This document shows, in pieces, positions 1-4,801 of a stretch of 5,958 nt of DNA (the first letter of the stretch is position 1; every line of letters begins with the position of its first letter). The stretch spans positions 1 through 5,958 of the forward strand of contig URKM01000073.1 in NCBI GenBank assembly GCA_900548365.1, in the 5' to 3' direction. The position numbers were made by a program, and so were the translations under genes. The notes under the pieces were generated by a model, which saw only the letters and a list, made by a program, of their open reading frames with translations, searched no databases and was not told the DNA's origin. This DNA is from an uncultured Collinsella sp. Lineage in GTDB: Bacteria; Actinomycetota; Coriobacteriia; Coriobacteriales; Coriobacteriaceae.

Positions 1-232
1 GGCCGTTGTCCTCGACCTGGATGGAGCCGTCGCGGAAGGCGGTGAGGGTGATCAGGTTGCCGTAGCCCTGGCGCGCCTCGTCGACGGCGTTGGACAGGAT
101 CTCGAAGGCCGCGTGCGCGCAGCCGTCGAGCCCGTCCGAGCCGAAGATGACGGCGGGGCGCAGACGTACGCGCTCCTCGTCCTTGAGCTGACGGATGCTG
201 TCGTTGCCATAGTTTGCGGTGTTCTTTGCCAT
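1..232 (-). CDS. DNA gyrase / topoisomerase IV subunit B, N-terminal fragment (runs off the left edge)
   Basis: This is the first 77 residues of a type IIA topoisomerase ATPase subunit (GyrB or ParE), which powers DNA strand passage. The start of the GHKL ATP-binding domain is visible: the N-box E44-I-L-S-N48-A-V-D51-E-A, where the Glu activates water and the Asn binds Mg2+. The fragment ends at E74-D75-N76-G77, the start of the DxGxG motif. The ATG at 232 is preceded by a weak GAGAG at 239-243. The opening MAKNTANYGNDSI followed by KDEERVRLRP resembles the GyrB/ParE-like proteins of Coriobacteriia as I remember them. GyrB and ParE cannot be told apart from this fragment. It is probably the conserved chromosomal flank of the accessory island. 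It is divergent from the toxin-antitoxin pair, and a LexA box lies 104 bases upstream of its start codon. Confidence 0.9.
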   Translation of the reverse strand, partial: MAKNTANYGNDSIRQLKDEERVRLRPAVIFGSDGLDGCAHAAFEILSNAVDEARQGYGNLITLTAFRDGSIQVEDNG

Positions 233-335
233 GCTCGCTCTCTCGGTGTCCCCTCTTTTGAGTCCCTATAGCTCTGTAGATGAATACCGTAGCATAGCGC
301 ACCCCGCCCGCGGCTCCGCCCGACACGAAATCCAT

Positions 336-349
336 CGAACGTGCGTTCG
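336..349. promoter_or_regulatory. LexA/SOS box
   Basis: CGAACGTGCGTTCG matches the Gram-positive SOS-box consensus CGAACRNRYGTTYG at every position. It is also close to the mycobacterial form TCGAAC-N4-GTTCGA, as the flanking base at 335 is T. The outer five bases on each side form a perfect inverted repeat. The box lies in a divergent intergenic region, 104 bases from the topoisomerase start and 166 bases from the antitoxin start, so its target is not settled. In E. coli the homologous dinJ-yafQ operon is damage-inducible and bound by LexA, which favours the toxin-antitoxin side. The distance leaves the topoisomerase, or both, possible. Confidence 0.72.
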
Positions 350-469
350 TTTCATATGGGTACTCGTTTGAGTCGTCTTTGCCATGAACCTCTTCCATGT
401 GCATGTTGTGCGGCATGGTTCCGCGCTATTCCTTTAGATGCGAAGCCTGATGTTTTTTGTTTTGCGAAG

Positions 470-490
470 GTATACAATGTCATACAAAGT
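470..490 (+). promoter_or_regulatory. Candidate promoter -10 and operator direct repeat for dinJ-yafQ
   Basis: Two near-identical 9-mers, ATACAATGT (472-480) and ATACAAAGT (482-490), lie exactly 10 bases apart and differ at one base. The first contains a -10-like TACAAT (473-478). GTAT at 470-473 and ATAC at 482-485 also form a small inverted repeat. I see no convincing -35 element upstream in the T-rich stretch 451-463. Ribbon-helix-helix antitoxins of this family usually repress their own promoter at short repeats, so this is the natural operator candidate. The functional role is inferred. Confidence 0.4.
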
Positions 491-515
491 AAGATAGAAG
501 AGTAAAGGGGAAGTC

Positions 516-800
516 ATGGCCGTCTCTATTGCGTCTGAATCAATTTCTGCCAAGCTTCGCAAAGACGAGAAGAGCCGCTTTACTGCCATTTGCGACGAAA
601 TCGGCACGTCGCCGAGCAATGCGATCCGAATGTTCGTATCTGCCTTTAATCGTCGGGGCGGCTTCCCGTTCGATCCTTCGAATCCCTATGGGTTTAGCTC
701 CGAGACCCTGGCTGCGATGGATGATGCTGCGGCGGGTCGCAATCTCTCTGGTCCCTATCGGACGGTCAAGGAGGCGATGGTTGCGCTCGACGAGGAATAG
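516..800 (+). CDS. dinJ: RelB/DinJ family type II antitoxin
   Basis: The 94-residue protein is of normal length for the family. Residues 1-46 have the ribbon-helix-helix pattern: a short N-terminal strand (MAVSIASESIS), then helices with ICDEIGTSPSNAIRMF. These domains dimerise and bind operator DNA. The family hallmark GGFPFD follows at 48-53, then PSNP. The C-terminal tail (about 62-94, ending VKEAMVALDEE) is the segment that in DinJ wraps and neutralises YafQ. The start is well set by AAAGGGG (504-510), five bases before ATG 516. The toxin starts three bases after this stop, the usual antitoxin-first operon. It is likely autoregulated at the repeat at 470-490, and possibly SOS-linked through the box at 336-349. 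GC content looks lower than in the topoisomerase flank, in keeping with acquired DNA. Confidence 0.9.
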   Translation: MAVSIASESISAKLRKDEKSRFTAICDEIGTSPSNAIRMFVSAFNRRGGFPFDPSNPYGFSSETLAAMDDAAAGRNLSGPYRTVKEAMVALDEE

Positions 801-803
801 GCC

Positions 804-1082
804 ATGCTGGAGTTAAGGTTCACGTCTAAGTTCAAGAAGGACTATAAGCGTCTCAAGAGGCAAGGCAAAGATCTTACAAAGCTAGAGGCGGCTCTTGAGA
901 TGCTTGTGCGTGGAGAGACTTTATCGGAGTCGATGCGCGATCATTCTCTAGGCGGGACGTATCGAGGTCATCGAGAGTGCCATATTGAGCCGGATTGGCT
1001 CCTTATCTATCGCATCGATGAGGGAGGCCTGGTCCTCGTTGCTACGCGCACGGGGAGCCATAGCGAGCTGTTGGGGTTGTAG
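804..1082 (+). CDS. yafQ: YafQ family toxin, ribosome-dependent mRNA endonuclease
   Basis: This 92-residue toxin belongs to the RelE/YafQ superfamily, which cuts mRNA in the ribosomal A site and stops translation. The signature runs from D46-H47 (DHSLGGTYRGHRECHIEPDW) to the end (RTGSHSELL). Residues matching those important in E. coli YafQ are present: H47, H60, D64, W65, R82 and H86. The position of E. coli Phe91, which contributes to activity, is Leu90 here. The N-terminus (FTSKFKKDYKRLKRQGKD) is the usual basic helix. GAGGA at 792-796, inside the end of the antitoxin gene, is its ribosome binding site, seven bases before ATG 804. The 3-base gap to the antitoxin implies translational coupling. 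It appears intact and is probably active. Confidence 0.92.
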   Translation: MLELRFTSKFKKDYKRLKRQGKDLTKLEAALEMLVRGETLSESMRDHSLGGTYRGHRECHIEPDWLLIYRIDEGGLVLVATRTGSHSELLGL

Positions 1083-1168
1083 ACCTACGTATTTCGCCAA
1101 GGACGAGAGGGCCATTCGTCGACGGCGGCATCGATGAGGAATGCGAGCCGATAGGGGGGATGGTTCTC

Positions 1169-1735
1169 ATGACTGAAGCGCGGTATGTGAGGGCGAGCAA
1201 GATGCTCGCGCGGGCCCTGCGGCATAAGCCGGAGGAATTCGGCATAGAGCTCGATGCGCACGGATGGGCGCAAGTCGGCCCCCTCGTGCGCGGCATGAAG
1301 GGTAAGGCCGAGTTCTCCCGCGAGATCTTGGAGCATATCGTGGCGACCGATCCGAAGGGCCGCTACGAGTTCGATATCCACCACATGCGCGTGCGAGCGC
1401 GGCAGGGGCATTCCGTCCCGGTGGATGTGGAGCTTGAGCGGCGAGAACCGCCCGCTGTCCTGTATCACGGCACCGCCGCGAGGTCGCTCGGCAGGATTAT
1501 GCGGGAGGGGCTCAAGCCCATGAGGCGGCTGTACGTTCATCTGTCACCGGACCGACAGACCGCGCTCAAGGTTGGCTCGCGGCATGGGGAGCCTGCCGTG
1601 CTCAAGGTTGATGCGGCGGCGATGGCGGCCGAGGGTGGGGAGTTCTACCTTTCGCGCAACGGCGTATGGCTCACGGGTCCGGTGGAGCCGCGCTTCCTCG
1701 AGGTGATGCCTTGGGCGGAGGATGATGCGAGATGA
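1169..1735 (+). CDS. kptA: KptA/Tpt1-type RNA 2'-phosphotransferase
   Basis: This enzyme family moves an internal RNA 2'-phosphate onto NAD+, giving 2'-OH RNA, ADP-ribose 1'',2''-cyclic phosphate and nicotinamide. In eukaryotes it finishes tRNA splicing; the bacterial substrate is uncertain. The 188-residue length is normal. The Arg-His-Arg-Arg catalytic tetrad is readable: R18-H19 in LRHKP, R65 in DPKGRYEF, and R120 just before YVHLS. Family blocks RARQGHS (76-82), LYHGT (98-102) and GVWLTGPV near the end are also present. I start at ATG 1169, which has GGGGGG (1154-1159) nine bases upstream. The earlier in-frame ATG at 1160 abuts that G-run and would add three residues. It lies 86 bases after yafQ with no terminator seen between. 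Its stop overlaps the start of a metallophosphoesterase stub (ATGA), so a downstream partner was once coupled to it. Confidence 0.92.
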   Translation: MTEARYVRASKMLARALRHKPEEFGIELDAHGWAQVGPLVRGMKGKAEFSREILEHIVATDPKGRYEFDIHHMRVRARQGHSVPVDVELERREPPAVLYHGTAARSLGRIMREGLKPMRRLYVHLSPDRQTALKVGSRHGEPAVLKVDAAAMAAEGGEFYLSRNGVWLTGPVEPRFLEVMPWAEDDAR

Positions 1736-1797
1736 TCTACGTTACGGGCGACCTGCATGGATCCGCTTGGGACGTGGCTCGTTGTGCGTGGGCATAG
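1732..1797 (+). pseudogene. Metallophosphoesterase remnant (N-terminal stub of 21 codons)
   Basis: The ATG at 1732 overlaps the kptA stop as ATGA, a translational-coupling arrangement. It encodes MIYVTGDLHGSAWDVARCAW and one more residue before TAG at 1795-1797. MIYVTGDLHG is the characteristic start of calcineurin-like metallophosphoesterases: a hydrophobic strand followed by the GDxHG metal-binding motif I. All later motifs (GDxxD, GNHE and the histidine motifs) are missing. The next gene's ribosome binding site begins 14 bases after the stop. The simplest reading is a gene cut down by deletion, with the start region surviving because it overlaps kptA. A coincidental short ORF is possible but would not explain both the motif and the overlap. 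Confidence 0.6.
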
Positions 1798-1827
1798 TCT
1801 GGGAAATAACGGAGGCGGAGGTGTGCG

Positions 1828-2103
1828 ATGTTCTATAACTACGCTGAGCTTGAAGACGGCACACAGGTGGCGGTTTCCGGTGTCCTCGATGGTGGTGTGG
1901 TGCAAGTTTCCGTCGAGCGCCCCGTCGAGTTAGGCTTTGATTCCGCCATGTGCACGCTTCCCTCATTTGAGTGGACGGCGATCGATGGCTTCGATGAGTC
2001 CGACATGACTCGCCTTGATTCCTTTGTCCACAACAACGTGCAGCTGATCCTGCGGCTGGCGCGTGAGGTGTCCAGGGAGTATGCCTGGGATCCGATCGCG
2101 TGA
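1828..2103 (+). CDS. Conserved-looking protein of unknown function, 91 residues
   Basis: I do not assign a function. The protein is soluble and acidic, with no signal peptide or membrane segment. The first half (MFYNYAELEDGTQVAVSGVLDGGVVQVSVERPV) reads as a small beta-sheet domain. The second half (about residues 50-86, FDESDMTRLDSFVHNNVQL and beyond) reads as alpha-helical. I recall similar short proteins in Coriobacteriia placed before larger accessory genes, but cannot verify this. The start is convincing: GGAGG at 1817-1821, with a second GGAGG at 1811-1815, lies six bases before ATG 1828. Its stop overlaps a GTG-started 17-codon stub (GTGA at 2100-2103), which suggests it was the first gene of a coupled pair whose partner is lost. 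Confidence 0.7.
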   Translation: MFYNYAELEDGTQVAVSGVLDGGVVQVSVERPVELGFDSAMCTLPSFEWTAIDGFDESDMTRLDSFVHNNVQLILRLAREVSREYAWDPIA

Positions 2104-2153
2104 ATGTAGAGGATTTCGTCCTTGCGAACCACGACGAGGTCTGTGATCGTTGA
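2100..2153 (+). pseudogene. Possible remnant of a downstream coupled gene (17-codon stub)
   Basis: GTG at 2100 overlaps the stop of the preceding 91-residue gene as GTGA and opens a short frame, (M)NVEDFVLANHDEVCDR, ending at TGA 2151-2153. The peptide looks like the ordered start of a real protein, and the overlap is typical of coupled genes. I have a weak recollection of similar starts on HipA-like accessory proteins in Coriobacteriia, which I cannot confirm. Nothing further of such a gene is visible before fic ends on the opposite strand. This may be just a chance ORF. Confidence 0.3.
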
Positions 2154-2282
2154 CGCTATTGCCGCTATGTCGACATCAGCTTTCACAAGTAGGCGGCAAC
2201 ATAGGTAGATCGGTGACGCGAGGTTCGGCTGTCGTGAAGTTACCTCAAGATGGCGACACCGCCCGTATGTCGCCGAAGCGCC
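2154..2282. other. Gap between convergent genes, with weak hairpins only
   Basis: This stretch separates the rightward unknown gene and its stub from the leftward fic gene. It contains a perfect 7-bp stem GGCGACA/TGTCGCC (2252-2258 and 2268-2274, 9-base loop) shortly after the fic stop. A bulged inverted repeat is built on TTGCCGC/GCGGCAA (2159-2165 and 2193-2199), and ATGTCGACAT (2167-2176) is palindromic. None has a T-run on either strand, so I do not call an intrinsic terminator. It may be scar sequence left by loss of the gene started at 2100. Confidence 0.4.
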
Positions 2283-3326
2283 CTATCGCCGCCGATATGC
2301 GGTCGAACGCGCGGCGCCGATCTTCTCGATCATGCCTTCTTGCTGTAGCTTCGAGAGAACGCGCTCTAGCGTGCGCTGGCTCATCCCCGGGTTGGCATCC
2401 ATGATCTCCCGCTTTGTGGCCGAGCCGATCAACCGGTCGAAGAACGCGCGAACGGCCTCTTCTTTGCCTGAAGGCGCTCCCACAAGCGAGAACCTGTTAG
2501 CGAGCTCCTGGTAGCAGGCGTCGATGATGCCGAGCATGTAGGTGACGAAGGGGATGTAGTCGCTCTTTCCTTCCAGCCAGCCTCGAGAGCTTGCGGCAAG
2601 GGCTTCGTAGTAGGTTTCTTTTGTGCGCTCGATCTCCTTTTCGATGGAGACGTACTTTCCCACGTCGTAGCTAGATCGATACATGAGCAGCAGCGTGAGC
2701 AGCCTGCTAATGCGCCCGTTGCCGTCGTTGAACGGGTGGATGCTCACAAAGTCGAATGCGAACACAAGGGACACCAGCAGGGGGTCGTACGTCCCGGCAT
2801 CCATCTGATGGCGGTATTCCTCGCAGATGGCTTCGACAGCGGCGGGTGTCATGGCGGCTGACGTGGGGACAAAGCGTGCGACGAGTTCGCCTTGCGCGGT
2901 GCGCTCCGCGATCACATTGTCCGAATCCTTCCAGGCGCCAGCATGGGAATCTCCCGAATAGCGGTACAGGCTGCGGTGGAGCTGCAGAATCACGCCGGGC
3001 GTGATCGGGATGTCATCATGACTCTCGTGGATGAGGTCAAGAGCATAGCGATAGCCGGCGATCTCGCGCTCGTCACGGTTTCTTGGCTCGGCCTTTTCGA
3101 GCATAAGCTCGCGCAGGCGCTTGTCGGAGGTCGAGATGTTCTCGATTCTGTTCGATGCGCTCGTGCTCTGGATCTTGGCCACTTCCACCAAAGCGGCGAA
3201 GTGGTCGGGATGAGTGCTGGAGAGCAGAGATGTTTTGCCCTTGTGCTCGCGGATGTTTCCAAGCGCGGAGACGACCTCGGGGGTCATGAGGCTGCCGAGT
3301 GCTCGGTTGTAGTCGAACTGGGTCAT
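2283..3326 (-). CDS. Fic family protein, class II, with C-terminal winged helix (probable AMP-transferase)
   Basis: Fic enzymes usually transfer AMP from ATP to a hydroxyl side chain on a target protein. The 347-residue protein has the complete core motif H197-P-F-N-D-G-N-G-R205-I-S-R208, with His197 as catalytic base. The inhibitory helix motif [ST]xxxE[GN] is seen N-terminally as S58-N-R-I-E62-N63, which makes this a class II, self-inhibited Fic. Fic-N-like residues (about 1-95) and a target-binding flap around 132-157 (AWKDSDNVIAERTAQGELVARFVP) precede the core. The last 60 residues (ATKREIMDANPGMSQRTLERVLSKLQQEGMIEKIG) form a winged helix, suggesting DNA binding. ATG 3324-3326 is served by GAGGA at 3331-3335, which is part of a regulatory repeat. 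No partner antitoxin gene is needed for class II. The target is unknown. Confidence 0.93.
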   Translation of the reverse strand: MTQFDYNRALGSLMTPEVVSALGNIREHKGKTSLLSSTHPDHFAALVEVAKIQSTSASNRIENISTSDKRLRELMLEKAEPRNRDEREIAGYRYALDLIHESHDDIPITPGVILQLHRSLYRYSGDSHAGAWKDSDNVIAERTAQGELVARFVPTSAAMTPAAVEAICEEYRHQMDAGTYDPLLVSLVFAFDFVSIHPFNDGNGRISRLLTLLLMYRSSYDVGKYVSIEKEIERTKETYYEALAASSRGWLEGKSDYIPFVTYMLGIIDACYQELANRFSLVGAPSGKEEAVRAFFDRLIGSATKREIMDANPGMSQRTLERVLSKLQQEGMIEKIGAARSTAYRRR

Positions 3327-3327
3327 A

Positions 3328-3424
3328 GTATCCTCGCCATCTCCGTGGTATCTTCGACAATTGTACTAGAAATGGCGAAGATACTTGAGCATTGGCGAGG
3401 ATACTTTAGGCGCGGCGAGGATAC
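3328..3424. repeat. Five-copy operator-like repeat array (TGGCGARGATAC) upstream of fic
   Basis: Five copies of a 12-bp motif occur in 97 bases. Two are on the minus strand: 3328-3339 (TGGCGAGGATAC) and 3348-3359 (TGTCGAAGATAC). Three are on the plus strand: 3373-3384 (TGGCGAAGATAC), 3393-3404 (TGGCGAGGATAC) and 3413-3424 (CGGCGAGGATAC). Within each group the pitch is exactly 20 bases, about two helical turns. The groups point away from each other around a 13-base centre (3360-3372) that carries the likely fic -10. This is the layout of a cooperative regulator binding one face of DNA. The Fic C-terminal winged helix is a possible binder, but that is inference. Confidence 0.85.
3360..3388 (-). 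promoter_or_regulatory. Candidate fic promoter
   Basis: Read on the minus strand, TACAAT lies at 3365-3360 and is a good -10 (five of six bases to TATAAT). The -35 region, near 3388-3383 (TCAAGT), is poor, which fits a regulated promoter. Transcription would begin near 3352, giving a leader of about 25 bases that contains the repeat copy doubling as Shine-Dalgarno. The -10 sits in the centre of the inverted repeat array and the -35 region overlaps or abuts the copy at 3373-3384. A protein bound to the array would therefore block it. Confidence 0.4.
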
Positions 3425-3466
3425 GCCGAGGAGGCCGCGCGCCCAAATTCCCTGCGGGGTTGCTCG

Positions 3467-4486
3467 CTACGCCGGCCACCAGATGCGGGTGAGCGGGAGG
3501 ATACTGCGGGTCTCGTCGTCAGCCTTGTCGTAGACCTCGATGTAATGGCGAACAAAGGAGTCGAGGTCGAGCAGGCGCACGGGCACGTTGGCGCGGTCGG
3601 CCTCGTAGCGGGCTTCCTTGGTGAAGCCCCCGGTGGAGACGTAGAGTCCGCGATCGCCCGCGCGAAGCTCGCCGATGAACGAGCGCACCGCGGGTGCGCC
3701 TATGGCTCCCTTGCGGTGCTTGACCTCCGCAACGATGCGCGGAGACTCGAGCCCTAGCGCGTCGGGGGAGGCGATCACGTCGCGTCCACCATCGGGGCCC
3801 TTGGGCGTCACGCGGGCGCAATAACCCATCGCCTTGAGCATGCCGGCCACCAGGCGCTCCATGTCTTCCCAGCTGAGTTGGCTCACACGATCCTTGATGA
3901 GCTCGATGCCGTTGTCGTAGGTGGCGGCGAGCGCCTCGTCGTCACTGGATGAGTCATCGCTGGAATCTTGGGCATGCTCGTCGGGGTTGCAGACGAGCCC
4001 TGCGCCCGCCGCCGGGCGCTTATGGGCGGCTGCAGACTCTAGGTCGGCTATGACTTCGGCAGAGATGGCGAAAATGGTCTGAATGCCGCCAAGCGAATTC
4101 TTGGAAGCCTGCGCGAGCACGTCGCGCGGCGCGGTCCTTTCCCATGTGACGGCGCGCGTGTACGTGATGCCGTTGGGCTCGGGCACGGGCGCGCAGGGAC
4201 CGGCGATGACGCCGATATGGTAGAGGCGCTCGGCAGGGTCGTACATGACGACGGTCGACCCCTGCTCCATGGAATGGGCAAAACGGAATACCTGCCCAAC
4301 GCTGGTCGCGACCTTCTGCTTGCTTTCGGTGGGGTGCGCCGCGGCATATGCGGCCCTGATTTGGTCGCGGTCCATGTTGGCGATGTCCAGGCCGTTGAAG
4401 TCCCAACCAATGCCGATGATGCCGTTCTCGACCCAATCGGTTGCGAACGTTCCCCCGCGCCCCGCGCGAATCATCCAAGCGCTCAT
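3467..4486 (-). CDS. Mrr-type restriction endonuclease with N-terminal PUA/EVE-like region
   Basis: The 339-residue protein has three parts. Residues 1 to about 110 (MSAWMIRAGRGGTF..., GIIGIGWDFNGLD, QVFRFAHSMEQGSTVVMYDP, YHIGVIAG) resemble the PUA/EVE-like fold, which often reads modified bases. A low-complexity acidic linker (about 174-184, SSDDSSSDDE) follows. The rest is an Mrr catalytic domain of the PD-(D/E)xK class, with W206-E207-D-M-E, G-P-D232-G-G-R-D236-V-I-A, E254-V-K256-H-R-K-G and STGGFT (284-289). Mrr enzymes are classically type IV, cutting methylated DNA, and act on foreign or aberrantly modified DNA. I start at ATG 4486, eight bases after GGGAGG. The in-frame ATG at 4519 lacks a ribosome binding site and sits at the predicted transcription start. 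The gene is upstream of fic on the same strand and divergent from the modification-subunit gene. Confidence 0.88.
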   Translation of the reverse strand: MSAWMIRAGRGGTFATDWVENGIIGIGWDFNGLDIANMDRDQIRAAYAAAHPTESKQKVATSVGQVFRFAHSMEQGSTVVMYDPAERLYHIGVIAGPCAPVPEPNGITYTRAVTWERTAPRDVLAQASKNSLGGIQTIFAISAEVIADLESAAAHKRPAAGAGLVCNPDEHAQDSSDDSSSDDEALAATYDNGIELIKDRVSQLSWEDMERLVAGMLKAMGYCARVTPKGPDGGRDVIASPDALGLESPRIVAEVKHRKGAIGAPAVRSFIGELRAGDRGLYVSTGGFTKEARYEADRANVPVRLLDLDSFVRHYIEVYDKADDETRSILPLTRIWWPA

Positions 4487-4525
4487 GGTGGTGGCCTCCC
4501 TCGCCACTAGGATTTTCATGGCTGT

Positions 4526-4531
4526 ATTATC
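4526..4531 (-). promoter_or_regulatory. Candidate -10 element for mrr
   Basis: On the minus strand GATAAT (five of six to TATAAT) lies about 40 bases before the preferred mrr start at 4486. Transcription would begin near 4519, leaving a leader of about 33 bases with the GGGAGG ribosome binding site. No matching -35 is visible around 4549-4555. The position supports the shorter mrr start. Confidence 0.33.
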
Positions 4532-4741
4532 GCGCTGTGGGACGATGCGTGCCGTACGCGCATTGCGACTTTGGGAATCCGGCTGCTGCGGTGCGTTCGA
4601 GGGGTCACATCGACCCTGTGAGGCTTGGCCCCTGATGCCTCGTTAGAGTAATACATACGCTGCTTTATGTTGATTTCACCCGTTTAAGGCCCTGCTGTTG
4701 TCCGTTCGCTTTGATACCATGATGTGCACGGTGAAAATACG

Positions 4742-4765
4742 CCCCATATTTTCTGTCATATGGGG
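4742..4765 (+). promoter_or_regulatory. Perfect inverted repeat in the leader of the modification-subunit gene
   Basis: CCCCATAT (4742-4749) and ATATGGGG (4758-4765) form a perfect 8-bp stem with an 8-base loop. It extends by a G-T and a C-G pair to ten. It ends 36 bases before the start codon at 4802 and begins just after a possible promoter (TTGATA, 4711-4716; GAAAAT, 4733-4738). It could be an operator for a repressor or controller protein, or a leader RNA hairpin. It is not a terminator, as no T-run follows. Confidence 0.5.
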
Positions 4766-4801
4766 TGTCGTGAGGGATTGCCCAAGGGGGTGTGGCGTAA
4801 C

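Larger units (their letters stand above)
4487..4801. other. Divergent intergenic region between mrr and the modification-subunit gene
   Basis: This 315-base stretch has no gene that I can support; the open frames through it are antisense to mrr or lack ribosome binding sites. It should hold both promoters. For the rightward gene, TTGATA (4711-4716) with GAAAAT 16 bases on (4733-4738) is a plausible promoter just before the hairpin at 4742-4765. At 4602-4621 two small overlapping hairpins are possible, GGGTC/GACCC and TCACA/TGTGA, with no T-run. No tRNA or attachment-site structure was recognised. Confidence 0.5.

Noticed and set aside
356..505. Possible 49-codon ORF on the plus strand (MGTRLSRLC...) just after the LexA box
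   Set aside because: No ribosome binding site before the ATG, odd composition, and it runs through the dinJ promoter region to the dinJ Shine-Dalgarno.
1839..2186. 115-codon minus-strand ORF covering the 91-residue gene
   Set aside because: It is antisense to a plus-strand gene with a strong ribosome binding site; the protein has no recognisable motif and is rich in Ser/Thr/Arg as expected for a shadow frame.
2252..2274. Intrinsic terminator for fic
   Set aside because: The GGCGACA/TGTCGCC stem is perfect but no T-run follows on the minus strand, so it is listed only as a hairpin.
2303..2316. Second LexA-like site (CGAACGCGCGGCG) inside fic
   Set aside because: The right half lacks GTTC, so it is not a box.
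3328..3424. CRISPR array or replication iterons for the 20-bp repeats
   Set aside because: Repeats are too short and their spacers only 8 bases, with mixed orientation and no cas or rep gene; position over the fic promoter fits an operator.
4487..4519. Upstream mrr start at ATG 4519 (adds 11 residues)
   Set aside because: There is no ribosome binding site, and a likely -10 (4526-4531) places transcription start at about this ATG. ATG 4486 has GGGAGG at good spacing and begins at the conserved domain.
4560..4625. tRNA-like T-arm (GTTCGAG) and small hairpins in the mrr leader region
   Set aside because: No matching stems for an acceptor, D or anticodon arm; the GGGTC/GACCC and TCACA/TGTGA hairpins are short and mutually exclusive.
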